Below, piece by piece: positions 24,971 to 33,034 of a stretch of 64,000 nt of DNA. Each line of letters starts with the position of its first letter. The stretch's first letter is position 1. A program made the translations under genes and the position numbers. Under the pieces are notes generated by a model. It was given only the letters and a program-made list of their open reading frames with translations. It ran no database searches and was not told the DNA's origin. This DNA comes from Streptomyces sp. ICBB 8177 (lineage in GTDB: Bacteria; Actinomycetota; Actinomycetes; Streptomycetales; Streptomycetaceae), in assembly GCF_003144095.1 (NCBI RefSeq), contig NZ_NSKH01000004.1, positions 290,727 through 354,726 of the forward strand, in the 5' to 3' direction.

Positions 24971-25942
24971 TCAGGTCGTGACGTCCGCCGGCGGCCGACG
25001 CGGTGTGGCAGCGCCCTCGGGGCCGTAACCGAGGCGCATGATCATCTGGACGTAGGCTGGCCCCGCGTCCGCATCGCGCAGGGCCCACCGCAGGTCGTGC
25101 CATTCGAGTGCCTGGTAGAAGAAGGACGCGCGCACCCGCTCCCGCGTCGCGAGCAGCAGGACGTGCTCCAGGGCCTGGCCGGCGCGCAGCCAGTCCTGCG
25201 GCTGGTCGTCCCCGGTGGCCAGCACGGCCAGGTGAGGCAACTGCTCGAACTCCTCGGGAGGCATGTGCCCGGGCGGCAGCAACGCTCCGAAGTCCCGCAC
25301 CGGCACGTGGCCTTGGGCGTCCTGCGGGCCGAGCGCGGCCCGCGGCATCCCGAGGGTGCCCTGAGCCCGGACCCAGGCACGGCTCTCGGCACGACGGCGC
25401 GGGTCGTTCACGTTGCGCCGCTCGGCCTCGGCGGTCAGCCGCATCAGCCGCCGTACCCCGTCCGGCCCAGGCCACATCAGCACTGCTCCGTCTGCCCTGG
25501 CCGCTTCCGTGAGCCGCGTGACCAGTGCGTGGGGAAGAGCGCGGGCCTCGAAAGGGCGGCGGCTGGTGTGCCGGTGCCAGATCGCCTCGTAGAGCTCGTC
25601 CTCGGAACCCGGCGGCCCCGACTCCTCACCGAGCAGGTGAACAGTGGCGAGGAGTTCGGGCTCGGTCCGGTCCGGGAACAGCGTGACCTTCGGTGTCCAG
25701 CCGGCATGGCAGGCGGCCACCGTCAGGTTCTTGAGCGCCGCCCCGACCGACACGTGGAGCGCGCGCCCGCGCGGGTCGGTCTGCCGCAGACCACGCTCCG
25801 CGTCCGCTCGCACGTGCACGGTGCCGGTGCTCTGGTCGAACCCGAACCGCCACGGCTGGGTGTTGTGTATCGACGGTGCGGCCACCGCGGCGCGGATGAG
25901 CCCCTCGAACGTCGCCGCGTCGAGTTCGGTGGGACGGTCCAT
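24971..25942 (-). CDS. Acg-family FMN-binding nitroreductase-like protein
   Basis: A 323-residue protein with two nitroreductase-fold halves. AAVAAPSIHNTQPW near residue 18 is the FMN-binding signature of the mycobacterial Acg (Rv2032)/Rv3131 family, and RHTSRRPFEARALP is another family block. In mycobacteria these are DosR-dependent hypoxia proteins that bind FMN but lack ordinary nitroreductase activity. AGGAGG lies 9 nt before the ATG. It lies upstream of hyhB on the same strand but 150 bp away with its own promoter, suggesting a shared low-oxygen theme. Confidence 0.88.
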   Translation of the reverse strand: MDRPTELDAATFEGLIRAAVAAPSIHNTQPWRFGFDQSTGTVHVRADAERGLRQTDPRGRALHVSVGAALKNLTVAACHAGWTPKVTLFPDRTEPELLATVHLLGEESGPPGSEDELYEAIWHRHTSRRPFEARALPHALVTRLTEAARADGAVLMWPGPDGVRRLMRLTAEAERRNVNDPRRRAESRAWVRAQGTLGMPRAALGPQDAQGHVPVRDFGALLPPGHMPPEEFEQLPHLAVLATGDDQPQDWLRAGQALEHVLLLATRERVRASFFYQALEWHDLRWALRDADAGPAYVQMIMRLGYGPEGAATPRRPPADVTT

Positions 25943-26015
25943 GTCCTTCCACCTCCTGGGCTGGGGGAGGACGGCTTCGCTCTCAAGGGTCGGCCGCCCC
26001 GCCGACCAGAGGTAG

Positions 26016-26028
26016 GGCCGAAGAGGCC
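26016..26028. promoter_or_regulatory. Inverted repeat upstream of the Acg-like gene, possible operator
   Basis: GGCC-N5-GGCC centred about 80 bp before the start codon. The size resembles DevR/OsdR-type sites of actinobacteria, but the match is loose and may be chance in GC-rich DNA. Confidence 0.25.
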
Positions 26029-26187
26029 AGAGGTCTGGGCGGGCCTACGGCCCACGTGCTGCCCGGCGAAGTATCTCAGCGGTCGGCGACAGGAGCCGGC
26101 CCCATCGACTGCCAGGTTGACTGCCTGTATCAGGCTGAGCCTGCACCGCGGCCGTCGCGTCTCATGCCGGCCGGGTGCCCCTCAGTG

Positions 26188-26720
26188 TCAGCGTGCCTGG
26201 GGCCACGAAGGACGCGGACAGTCCGCGTGGTTGTTCAGGCGGTGAGTGAGCCTTTTCAGCGTTGCCTCTCCGGGGTGAGGATCGCGGCGGCGATGTCTGT
26301 GATGCGGTTCGGGCTGCAGCGGCTCCGATGGAAGATGCGCCGGGACTTCGGGCGGGGCGACGCCTCGTTCGACAGGAGCGCGGGCCTGGGCGAGTGCCCG
26401 GTTCAGCGTCCGTTGGGAGTGACAGTTCACCGTTGGGGCGGCGGCGGATGGCGGTGGTGACCCAGGAGCCGGCGCCGGTGTAGGCGTGGTCGGAGACGAT
26501 CGGGACTCCCTGGTGTTCGCAGATTCGGGTGATGTGGTGGGCGGGTGCGGTGGTCAGATCGTGAGCGTGGCCCGGCAGGGTCGGCGAGAGCCACAGCAGC
26601 CGGCCTTGAGGATCGGTCACGACCTGCACGTTCACGCCGTGGCGTCGGTGCTTGTGGGAGTAATCGGCGCGTTTGTCGCTCAGGCGGTCGCACTCACTGA
26701 GGGTGCCGTCCAGTGCCGAA
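26188..26720 (-). mobile_element. Decayed IS5-type DDE transposase remnant
   Basis: Translated on the minus strand, 26713-26437 reads ALDGTLSECDRLSDKR...HKHRRHGVNVQVV and SDHAYTGAGSW, a typical catalytic core of HARBI1-like IS5-family transposases. The C-terminal part (ALAQARAPVERGVA..., about 26405-26190) continues in a different frame, so there is a frameshift near 26430. The first third of the gene is absent. No terminal inverted repeats or target duplication can be seen. It is a dead element marking an old insertion. Confidence 0.8.
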
Positions 26721-26930
26721 GCGCAGGTGGCTGGTCGCGCTCCGGGTGAGCGCCAGGTCGTCCGGCTTCGGCCAGCGTGCTGGGTCACGGTTGGTGGCGC
26801 GGACGGCGACCGGGGCCGGCTCACCTGCCGGGATCTGGACTCCGCCAAGCGTGACGGCGTCCAGACCCCCTTGCGCCCCCTCACGAGCACGGCGGGCGCG
26901 TCCCGTTGGCCGGTTTGATTGGATGACCGG

Positions 26931-28388
26931 GTGACGAACGCGGAGAATCTCGGGCTGACCATACTCGTCCTGTCCGTGGTGGTGATGCTGGCCGCGTTGT
27001 CGAACCGTGTCAGCGAACGGCTGCGGGTGCCCGCCCCGTTCATCTTCCTGGTCTGCTCGGCGGCGGCGTCCGACGCCCTGCCGGTGCTGAACCGGCGCGT
27101 GCCGGTGTCCCTGGTCGAGCAGGTGGTCACGGTGGCGTTGGTCGTGGTGCTCTTCGACGGTGGTCTCGGTATCGGGTGGCGGCGGTTCCGCGGAGCGGTC
27201 GCCCCGATCGTGACCCTGGGCGTCGTGGGGACCGTGCTGACGACGGGCGCGGTGGCACTGCTTTCCCATTACGTGTGCGACCTGGGCTGGCGCACCTCGC
27301 TGGTGCTCGGTGCGGCGCTCGCGCCCACGGATCCGGCGGTGGTCTTCTCGGTACTGGGGCGGCGCGAGGTCACCGGCCGGACGGGAACGGTGCTGGAGGG
27401 CGAGTCCGGAGCGAACGACCCTGTCGGCATCTCCTTGATGGTGGCGCTGCTGGGCGCCAGCGGGAGCGTCGGTCAGCAGGCCGGGCATGTCGTGGTGACC
27501 TTCGCCGAGCAGATGGCCGTCGGCGTGGCGGTCGGAGTGGGCGGCGGCTTCGCCCTGTTGTGGTTCATGCGCAAGGTGTCCCTGCCCGCGGCGGGTCTGC
27601 ACCCGGTGCGCGCTCTGGCCGGCGCCATGGCCATCTACGGGGTGGCGACCGTCGCGCACGGCTCGGGCTTCCTCGCCGTGCTGGTGGCCGGAGTGCTCAT
27701 CGGGGACGCGACGATGCCGTACCGGCTGGAGGTCCGGCAGGTCTTCGGCGCACTCTCCAGTCTCGCGGAGATCGTGGTGTTCATCGCCCTCGGGCTGACG
27801 GTCGGTCTGCGCACCCTCGCGGACGGGTGGGCCTGGCTGATCGGACTGATCCTCGCGGTCCTGCTGGCCGTGGTCGTCCGGCCGCTGCTCGTCGGGCCGC
27901 TGCTGCTGCCGGTGCGGATGCGCGCGGGGGAGCGCGGTTTCGTCCTGTGGGCGGGACTGAAGGGCGCCGTGCCGATTCTGCTGGGAGCGTTCGCCATCAC
28001 CTCCGGCGTTCCCGACGCCAAGCGGATCTACGAGATCATCTTCATGGTCGTCGCCTTCTCCGTGCTCGTCCAGGGCGGCTCCGTCGGCTGGGCCGCGCGG
28101 AAGCTGGGCGTGCCGATGCGCACCACGCCCTCGACACCATGGACCTTCGGCGTCCGCCTTCCCCACGAGCCCAGCAGCACCCTGCACGTCGTCGAGGCCG
28201 GGTCCGACGCGGACGGCGCGACCTTGGAGGACCTCGTCATCAACGGTGACATGTGGGTCAGCGCCGCGCTAAGGGGTGGGCATCTGCTGCCCATGGCACC
28301 CGACACGGTCGTACGTGCGGGGGACGAGGTGCTGCTCCTGCGGCGGCCCGCGGAGCCGGACGAGCCCCAGGACCCGCCGCGCGCCTGA
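26931..28388 (+). CDS. CPA1-type monovalent cation/proton antiporter with C-terminal TrkA-C domain
   Basis: A 485-residue protein: about twelve membrane helices (1-385) with the cation-site motif LAPTDPAVVFSVLG and the NDPVGISLMVALL segment, followed by a cytoplasmic TrkA-C (RCK-C) domain (about 410-475, ending DTVVRAGDEVLLLRR). This is the NhaP2/CvrA layout of K+ or Na+/H+ antiporters regulated by a ligand on the RCK domain. GTG 26931 is preferred since the first helix follows; TTG 26919 is an alternative and the RBS is weak for both. Confidence 0.88.
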   Translation: MTNAENLGLTILVLSVVVMLAALSNRVSERLRVPAPFIFLVCSAAASDALPVLNRRVPVSLVEQVVTVALVVVLFDGGLGIGWRRFRGAVAPIVTLGVVGTVLTTGAVALLSHYVCDLGWRTSLVLGAALAPTDPAVVFSVLGRREVTGRTGTVLEGESGANDPVGISLMVALLGASGSVGQQAGHVVVTFAEQMAVGVAVGVGGGFALLWFMRKVSLPAAGLHPVRALAGAMAIYGVATVAHGSGFLAVLVAGVLIGDATMPYRLEVRQVFGALSSLAEIVVFIALGLTVGLRTLADGWAWLIGLILAVLLAVVVRPLLVGPLLLPVRMRAGERGFVLWAGLKGAVPILLGAFAITSGVPDAKRIYEIIFMVVAFSVLVQGGSVGWAARKLGVPMRTTPSTPWTFGVRLPHEPSSTLHVVEAGSDADGATLEDLVINGDMWVSAALRGGHLLPMAPDTVVRAGDEVLLLRRPAEPDEPQDPPRA

Positions 28389-28585
28389 GTCGCACCAGGG
28401 CCGTGTCGAAGGCGAGCGGGCCGCCTGCGAGGAGGCCACGTGTCCGTGCGGCGCCCGTTCCGGAAATGGCCGCCGGGGCAGAGCTTTGCGCAGTGCAAAG
28501 ACGGGTAGACGCCAGTCGTGGGCCCGGGGAAGGCTCCGCCGGGCCGGCTTCTGATCGAAGAGCACGAAGAACGGAGGCCACGCAG

Positions 28586-28972
28586 ATGTTCCACCATTCC
28601 GGACGAGTACCGCAGTCCCGACCACGGACGGAGATCGACAGGCGCGATCAGCTCCGACTTCTGGGCGAGATCAGCACGGGCGGCACGACGGCTCTGCTGC
28701 GGGTCCTGCGCCGTGCGAGCGGTGCGCAGGACCCTGCGGCCGCGAACATCCGGCTCTCCTCGTTGCTCCGGGCTCTGCCCGGGATGGGTGCGCTGGCGGC
28801 GCACGAAATACTCAATGCGGCGGGTGTCAGCGAGCATCAGCGCGTCGCGGACCTGCGACCGGGGCAACTGGCGGTCCTGATGCGGGCGCTCGACTCTCCG
28901 CCGCGGTCCGCGCCGTCGCATCGCGGTTCGGCTCGCGGTTCCGCTACCGTCCCGGAACGTCGGACGAGGTGA
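28586..28972 (+). CDS. Divergent actinobacterial integration-host-factor-like protein (sIHF/mIHF family)
   Basis: A 128-residue basic protein. Residues 54-100 (RLSSLLRALPGMGALAAHEIL, then VSEHQRVADL) align by eye with the helix-two-turns-helix of Streptomyces sIHF (KVSALLESLPGVGKVRA...). The N-terminal helix is shorter and ~25 disordered residues follow. sIHF binds and bends DNA and organises the nucleoid. GGAGG lies 8 nt before the ATG. The divergence and lack of the usual gmk neighbour suggest a second, non-essential copy with special targets. Confidence 0.78.
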   Translation: MFHHSGRVPQSRPRTEIDRRDQLRLLGEISTGGTTALLRVLRRASGAQDPAAANIRLSSLLRALPGMGALAAHEILNAAGVSEHQRVADLRPGQLAVLMRALDSPPRSAPSHRGSARGSATVPERRTR

Positions 28973-29703
28973 GCGGCGTCGGCGTGGTCCCGCTCGCCCT
29001 CAGACGGGTGCGGCTGCTCGTCCTTCGATTGCGGAGGCGCCGCCCGCACGTTCAGGGCCCCGGTCCGGGAGTGGCAGCTGCTCCCGCCGGCCCGGCCAGC
29101 AACATCGAACTGCGCTGCACACCAACTCCGGGTCCGCGCCGATCATCCCTACCAGTGCGGTGGCACTCGCCGGCGGGTACCGTGCGGCCCGGCAGCCCCT
29201 GATCGATCGCCGGCGTGATCGATTGGGACGAGTACGGACGTTGAAGAGTCAACCTGAACCACCGGGTCGCCACCCGGCCCGACCTCCCCGGCGGCCTGTA
29301 GGCGCAGAACGCAGAGCTGCACCCGTGGGGTCGGCGCACCCCGCCTCGGTCTCGATGCCCACCGGGCCACTGCCATCCTCAACGCCGTCGCCGCCCCGCA
29401 CCGTTCACCCCATCCGACCCGGGCCAGGACGGCGGGCCGGGTGCCGCCGAACACGCACTGGGCCAGCGTCCCGAAGAACCGTGACCCAGTAGCGGCCGCT
29501 GCGAGGCTGTTCTTCTTTGGGCCTCCCCTGACCGGGAGCATCACGGGTCCGGTGACGCCCTGCCGTGTGGCGAAGATTGTCCTGGATACCAACCAGCTGG
29601 AATGTGTCCAACCGCCTCCCGACCAGGGCTGGCCATGCTGCGCGGGATCGCGCGAGAGACCAGGCATGTGATGGTGCCGCCCGCGGCTTCGCGGGAGGTC
29701 TTG
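28973..29703. other. 731-bp region without a supportable gene
   Basis: I find no frame here with a start, an RBS and a recognisable product on either strand. GC3 patterns are irregular, consistent with eroded sequence. It lies between the IHF-like gene and a YcaO remnant, so it may include further decayed genes. Confidence 0.5.
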
Positions 29704-30286
29704 TCAGCGGGTGGCGGCCTTGCGGGTCCGGGCCAGGGCCCCGGGGCCCGGCATGACGGCGTTTCCACCGGTGATGGCGAAGAACTTGTCCAGACCCGGG
29801 ACGCACACCGCGACCGTGCACACCCCGTTGGGCTCGGTGTGCGGGGTGCGTGCGTAGGCGCGCAGGCCTCGCGCGGCCAGCGCGGTAACCAGGGCGTCGA
29901 GATGGCCCGCGGGGGTGGTGGGGGGCGGTGGGGGGGGTGAAGCGCACCCGCTCGGCCGTGGCGAGGTGGGGGTCGACATCGGCACGGCCGGCAGCCAGGA
30001 GGCGAGGGTATCGGGCCTGGGGAGTGCGATCGCGCGGGGGCGGACTCCCGGCGGTGACCTGGGCGAGTTCGTCCAGGGCGCGGCCGGCGGCGTGTTCGGC
30101 GCTCAGCGAGGCCCCGAAACCATGGACGGCGTGGTCGCCGTGGGGTGAGGTGTAGGCGCAGAAGGCGGGGACGGCCAGGTCGGTGGTCATGTCGATCAGG
30201 TGCACGGGGCGCCCGGCCGCGGCGGCGGCACGCTGTGCTCGGTGGGTCACAGGGGCGGGCAGCGACGCGGGGTCGACCAGGCGCAC
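29704..30286 (-). pseudogene. YcaO-domain protein remnant, N-truncated and frameshifted
   Basis: Read on the minus strand from 30286, LVDPASLPAPVTHRAQRAAA and VHLIDMTTDLAVPAFCAYTS match the C-terminal half of YcaO cyclodehydratases (azoline or thioamide formation in peptide natural products). The frame is lost at a run of eight G (29930-29937) and continues in another frame as HLDALVTALAARGLRAY and CVPGLDKFF...MPGP down to 29704, a proper YcaO end. The ATP-binding N-terminal half is missing. It is either a decayed gene or a fragment with a homopolymer error on top of truncation. Confidence 0.7.
29930..29937. repeat. Run of eight G at the YcaO frameshift
   Basis: The homopolymer coincides with the point where YcaO similarity changes frame. 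It could be a slippage mutation, a contingency tract or a sequencing error. Confidence 0.7.
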
Positions 30287-30434
30287 GGGTGCGGGGCGGG
30301 GGTGAGGAGGAAGCCGTCCTCACCCTCCACCTGACCTGCTCAAACCGAGGATGAAAACAGCTCAGTGAGAGATGGTTCGGGCGCTGGGCCCGAGTGTACT
30401 TCCTCGGCCTCACCGCCCGGGTCATTGGCCCGTC

Positions 30435-31736
30435 TCACAAGCTTTCGACGTTGTCGGTAACGGTGGAGGTCGGGGTGTGGAGGATGGCGTCGAAGGCCTC
30501 AAGGATGGGGGTGTGGAGGTATGCGCTTTGGATCCGGATGCGGTCGGGGCCCGGGGCAAGGTCGGCGTTTCCATGGGCCTCGCGCGGGCGTGCCTGGTGG
30601 AGATCGGCGATACTGAGCCCGAGTTCGGCGTCGGCGAATGCGGCTTCGATGCTTCCCGGCTCGGCCGGATCCAGCGCGGTGGCGTCGATGGTGAAGCCGA
30701 AGGGTGTGTTCTCGTCGCGGGGCATGTCCGCGGTATGTCCGGTGGCGCTCGTCAGACCGATGGCGAAGTAGTCATCGCCGAGCGCGCGGTGCAGGTGCTG
30801 CCCCATGGGGAGTCCCGTGAGCCGGCCGTTGAAGGCCACCGGTGTCTTCTGGATGTGGGCGTTGTGAGCCGCCAGCACGACGCGGGTCCCGGGTTCGAGG
30901 CGCTCCATGTGCCACAGGACCGACTCGGCCATGTAGACGTCGCGGGCCGAGGTGTCGGCGGTCAGCCCTTTGCCCGCGAAGAGGTCGGCCATGGCGCGGA
31001 AGGTGTAGTCGGCGTGGCAAGCGCCTTCGAGACGGCGCACGGCGATGTCGTTGCTGTGCTGGTCGCCGCGGGAGACGTACAGCGGTTCGACGGAGCGGAA
31101 CCGGATGAGCAGGCGCGTCAGGGTCGCACTGAGGGCGTCCTGTTCTGCGGTGGCAAGGCGCGCCCACGCGGGCGCGGCGACGGCTGCGGAGCCACCGGCG
31201 AACGATTCGGCGATCCGCATCGCCTCCTGGACGACCGGCAGGGATTCGGGATCGATCCGGCGCAGGTAGTCGGCCACCGGGGCCAGGGCGGGAATCAAGG
31301 ACCCACCGGCCGCCGGGATGTCGACGCCTGCGAAGCGCACCGGTGTTGCGGCGGTGCGGTTGTGCCGACGTATCCAGCGCAGCGGCTCGCCGACTCCCAC
31401 GGGGACCGTCCCGGCGAGGTGCGTCGACAGGTCGTCGTCCGTCCCCTCACCCTGGGCCCACGCATCAAGGGGGAAGCCTTCGCTGAAGCCGTACTCGAAG
31501 GCCAGGACGGTGAATCCGCAGCGCTCGGCCAGGAACCGCAGGATGCGCTCGCGCATGGATGCGAACTCGTTGATGAAGTGGGAACTTTCACCGATCGCGA
31601 CGACACGTGCGTCGCCGATGATGTCACGCAGCGGCTCCAGATCGTCGAGCGGTGCCTCGGGGGCGAGGTGATCGAGGGCGACGGCGTGGGTGCGAAGCCA
31701 GTCGGCGAACGGGTTGTGGTGGGGCGAAGCAGGCAT
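30435..31736 (-). CDS. Erythromycin esterase family protein
   Basis: A 433-residue, full-length member of the Ere/SucG family. It has the motifs VVAIGESSHFINEF (catalytic His region), LAFEYGFSEGF, and VVLAAHNAHIQKTP with the second His. Ere enzymes hydrolyse the lactone of 14-membered macrolides; many actinobacterial relatives have other or unknown esterase substrates. It is the last of three minus-strand genes of macrolide/streptogramin-resistance type and the only intact one. The RBS is weak. Confidence 0.85.
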   Translation of the reverse strand: MPASPHHNPFADWLRTHAVALDHLAPEAPLDDLEPLRDIIGDARVVAIGESSHFINEFASMRERILRFLAERCGFTVLAFEYGFSEGFPLDAWAQGEGTDDDLSTHLAGTVPVGVGEPLRWIRRHNRTAATPVRFAGVDIPAAGGSLIPALAPVADYLRRIDPESLPVVQEAMRIAESFAGGSAAVAAPAWARLATAEQDALSATLTRLLIRFRSVEPLYVSRGDQHSNDIAVRRLEGACHADYTFRAMADLFAGKGLTADTSARDVYMAESVLWHMERLEPGTRVVLAAHNAHIQKTPVAFNGRLTGLPMGQHLHRALGDDYFAIGLTSATGHTADMPRDENTPFGFTIDATALDPAEPGSIEAAFADAELGLSIADLHQARPREAHGNADLAPGPDRIRIQSAYLHTPILEAFDAILHTPTSTVTDNVESL

Positions 31737-31822
31737 GTTGACAGCTCGATTCTTGGTGCTGGCATGGAGGATCGCGGATCGGGGAGCGGGTCACCGCGAA
31801 GGTCGTCCTGGGCCGGGTTCGT

Positions 31823-32071
31823 TCAATGGCCCGTGGCGCTGCTGGGCGTTGGGGCCTGAGGTGCCTTTTCCGCGATGACCAGCTTTTCCGGTCCGTAGTG
31901 GTACAGCACGTTGCGGGTCTCGAAGGCGGCCGGGTCATCGGCGTCCTCGTAGTACGAGAGGTCTCCGACCTCGATAGGAGGCGAGGTGATCGGCGGTTTC
32001 AGCAGCGCCACCCGCGGCTGTTCGGGCATCGGGTGCACGATGGTCGGGTCGGCGGGAGCAGGCGGCACCAC
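31823..32071 (-). pseudogene. Truncated Vat-like xenobiotic O-acetyltransferase
   Basis: The 82-residue frame carries only the N-terminus of streptogramin/xenobiotic acetyltransferases: HPMPEQPRVALLKPPITSPP then EVGDLSYYEDADDPAAF and ETRNVLYHYGPEKLVI. The hexapeptide-repeat domain with catalytic His, which should follow for ~130 residues, is missing; the frame runs into unrelated sequence and stops. AGGAAGGA lies before the GTG start. Vat enzymes acetylate streptogramin A. The start is 43 nt from the ABC-F stop, so the two were probably one operon. Confidence 0.8.
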
Positions 32072-32114
32072 GAATTTCGTCCTTCCTGAGGGGTGTCTGC
32101 GGGTCCGGAGGTCC

Positions 32115-32683
32115 TCAGCACGTGGCGGCGGATGTCTCCGTCGCCTGTAAGGCCAGATGGGCGCCCCGCCAGTACCGACGTAGCCGGCGGTCATGGCTGA
32201 CGATGACGAGCGTGCCGTTGTACCCGGTCAGAGCGGTTTCCAGCTCCTCGGCGAGTGCGGGCGAGAGATGGTGGGTGGGTTCGTCGAGCAACAGGATGTC
32301 CGACGGCGCACTGAGCAACCCCGCCAGAGCCAGACGCTGCAACTGCCCGGTGGACACCTGGCCGACAGGTATCGCGAGCTGGTCGCGGTCGAACAGGCCG
32401 AGAGACAGCAGTTGTGCGGTGTGTTCGGCGGCCTCTCCTGTCCGCCCACGAGCGAAGGCGGCCAGCACGGTCTCGGCCGGTTCCCCGGGTCGCGGCTCTC
32501 GGGGGAGGTAGCCGATCGTCCCGCGGCAGGTGACGCTTCCGCTGTCGGGGGTGACTTGCCCGATCCGTTCTCACCGGTGATCCCGGTGCGCTCGCCCGCG
32601 GCGAGCGAGCAGGTCACCGAGTCAAGAACGAGCCTGCCGTTGAAGGACTTGCTGACGGCGAGTGCAGTGATCTGTGTAGGCAT
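32115..32683 (-). pseudogene. Collapsed ABC-F ribosome-protection ATPase
   Basis: The start (MPTQITALAVSKSF, then a Walker A GENGSGKS) looks like the first nucleotide-binding domain of an antibiotic-resistance ABC-F protein. Directly after the Walker A the frame shifts and the sequence resumes as PDSGSVTCRGTIGYLPREP, STGQLQRLALAGLL (signature), DILLLDEPTHHLSP (Walker B) and VIVSHDRR, which resembles the second domain. The most economical reading is a deletion between the two Walker A repeats that fused domain 1 to domain 2 out of frame. Intact relatives (Msr, Vga, TlrC) dislodge macrolides and streptogramins from ribosomes. Confidence 0.75.
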
Positions 32684-33034
32684 GCAGGCGCTCCAAAGCA
32701 TTCGAGAACGAGGTGGCCGTCGAGGGGTGCGCGGCCGGGCGAACGCCTTGGAAGGGCATCGATCACTCCACTAGTGCGACAACTGTTGCGTTAACAGCTT
32801 GCCATAACGACGACGCCCCGAGCAAAGGTATTCAGGGATGACTGCCGCAGACCCAGTACCGCAAGGCACCCGTCCGCTGCCCACCCGCCGCCGGCCCGGG
32901 GGCCGCACCGGCCGTATTCGTCTCGGCGGGCCGGTCGCACCGACGGCTCCGCCTCACCGCCGCGCGTGCGCCACAGGGCTGACGCGCCCCGTGGGCGTAT
33001 CGCTTCGTCGCCCTGGCGGGACATACTGGTCGTC
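32684..33034. other. Divergent intergenic region between ABC-F remnant and glycosyltransferase
   Basis: No gene is seen. The stretch near 32770-32815 is AT-richer and contains the palindrome CAAC-T-GTTG (32781-32789) beside GTTAAC. This would suit a repressor site for the resistance genes, but no regulator is adjacent. Confidence 0.35.

Noticed and set aside
26720-26930. Left end of the IS remnant, searched for a terminal inverted repeat
   Set aside because: No match to the right flank could be found, so the element ends cannot be defined.
26694-28187. Long minus-strand open frame opposite the antiporter
   Set aside because: Its translation is a His/Arg/Gln-rich shadow; the plus-strand antiporter has membrane helices and a cation-binding motif.
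29149-29667. Minus-strand frame considered as a RiPP precursor beside the YcaO remnant
   Set aside because: It is too long, has no leader/core organisation and no Cys/Ser/Thr-rich core at its end.
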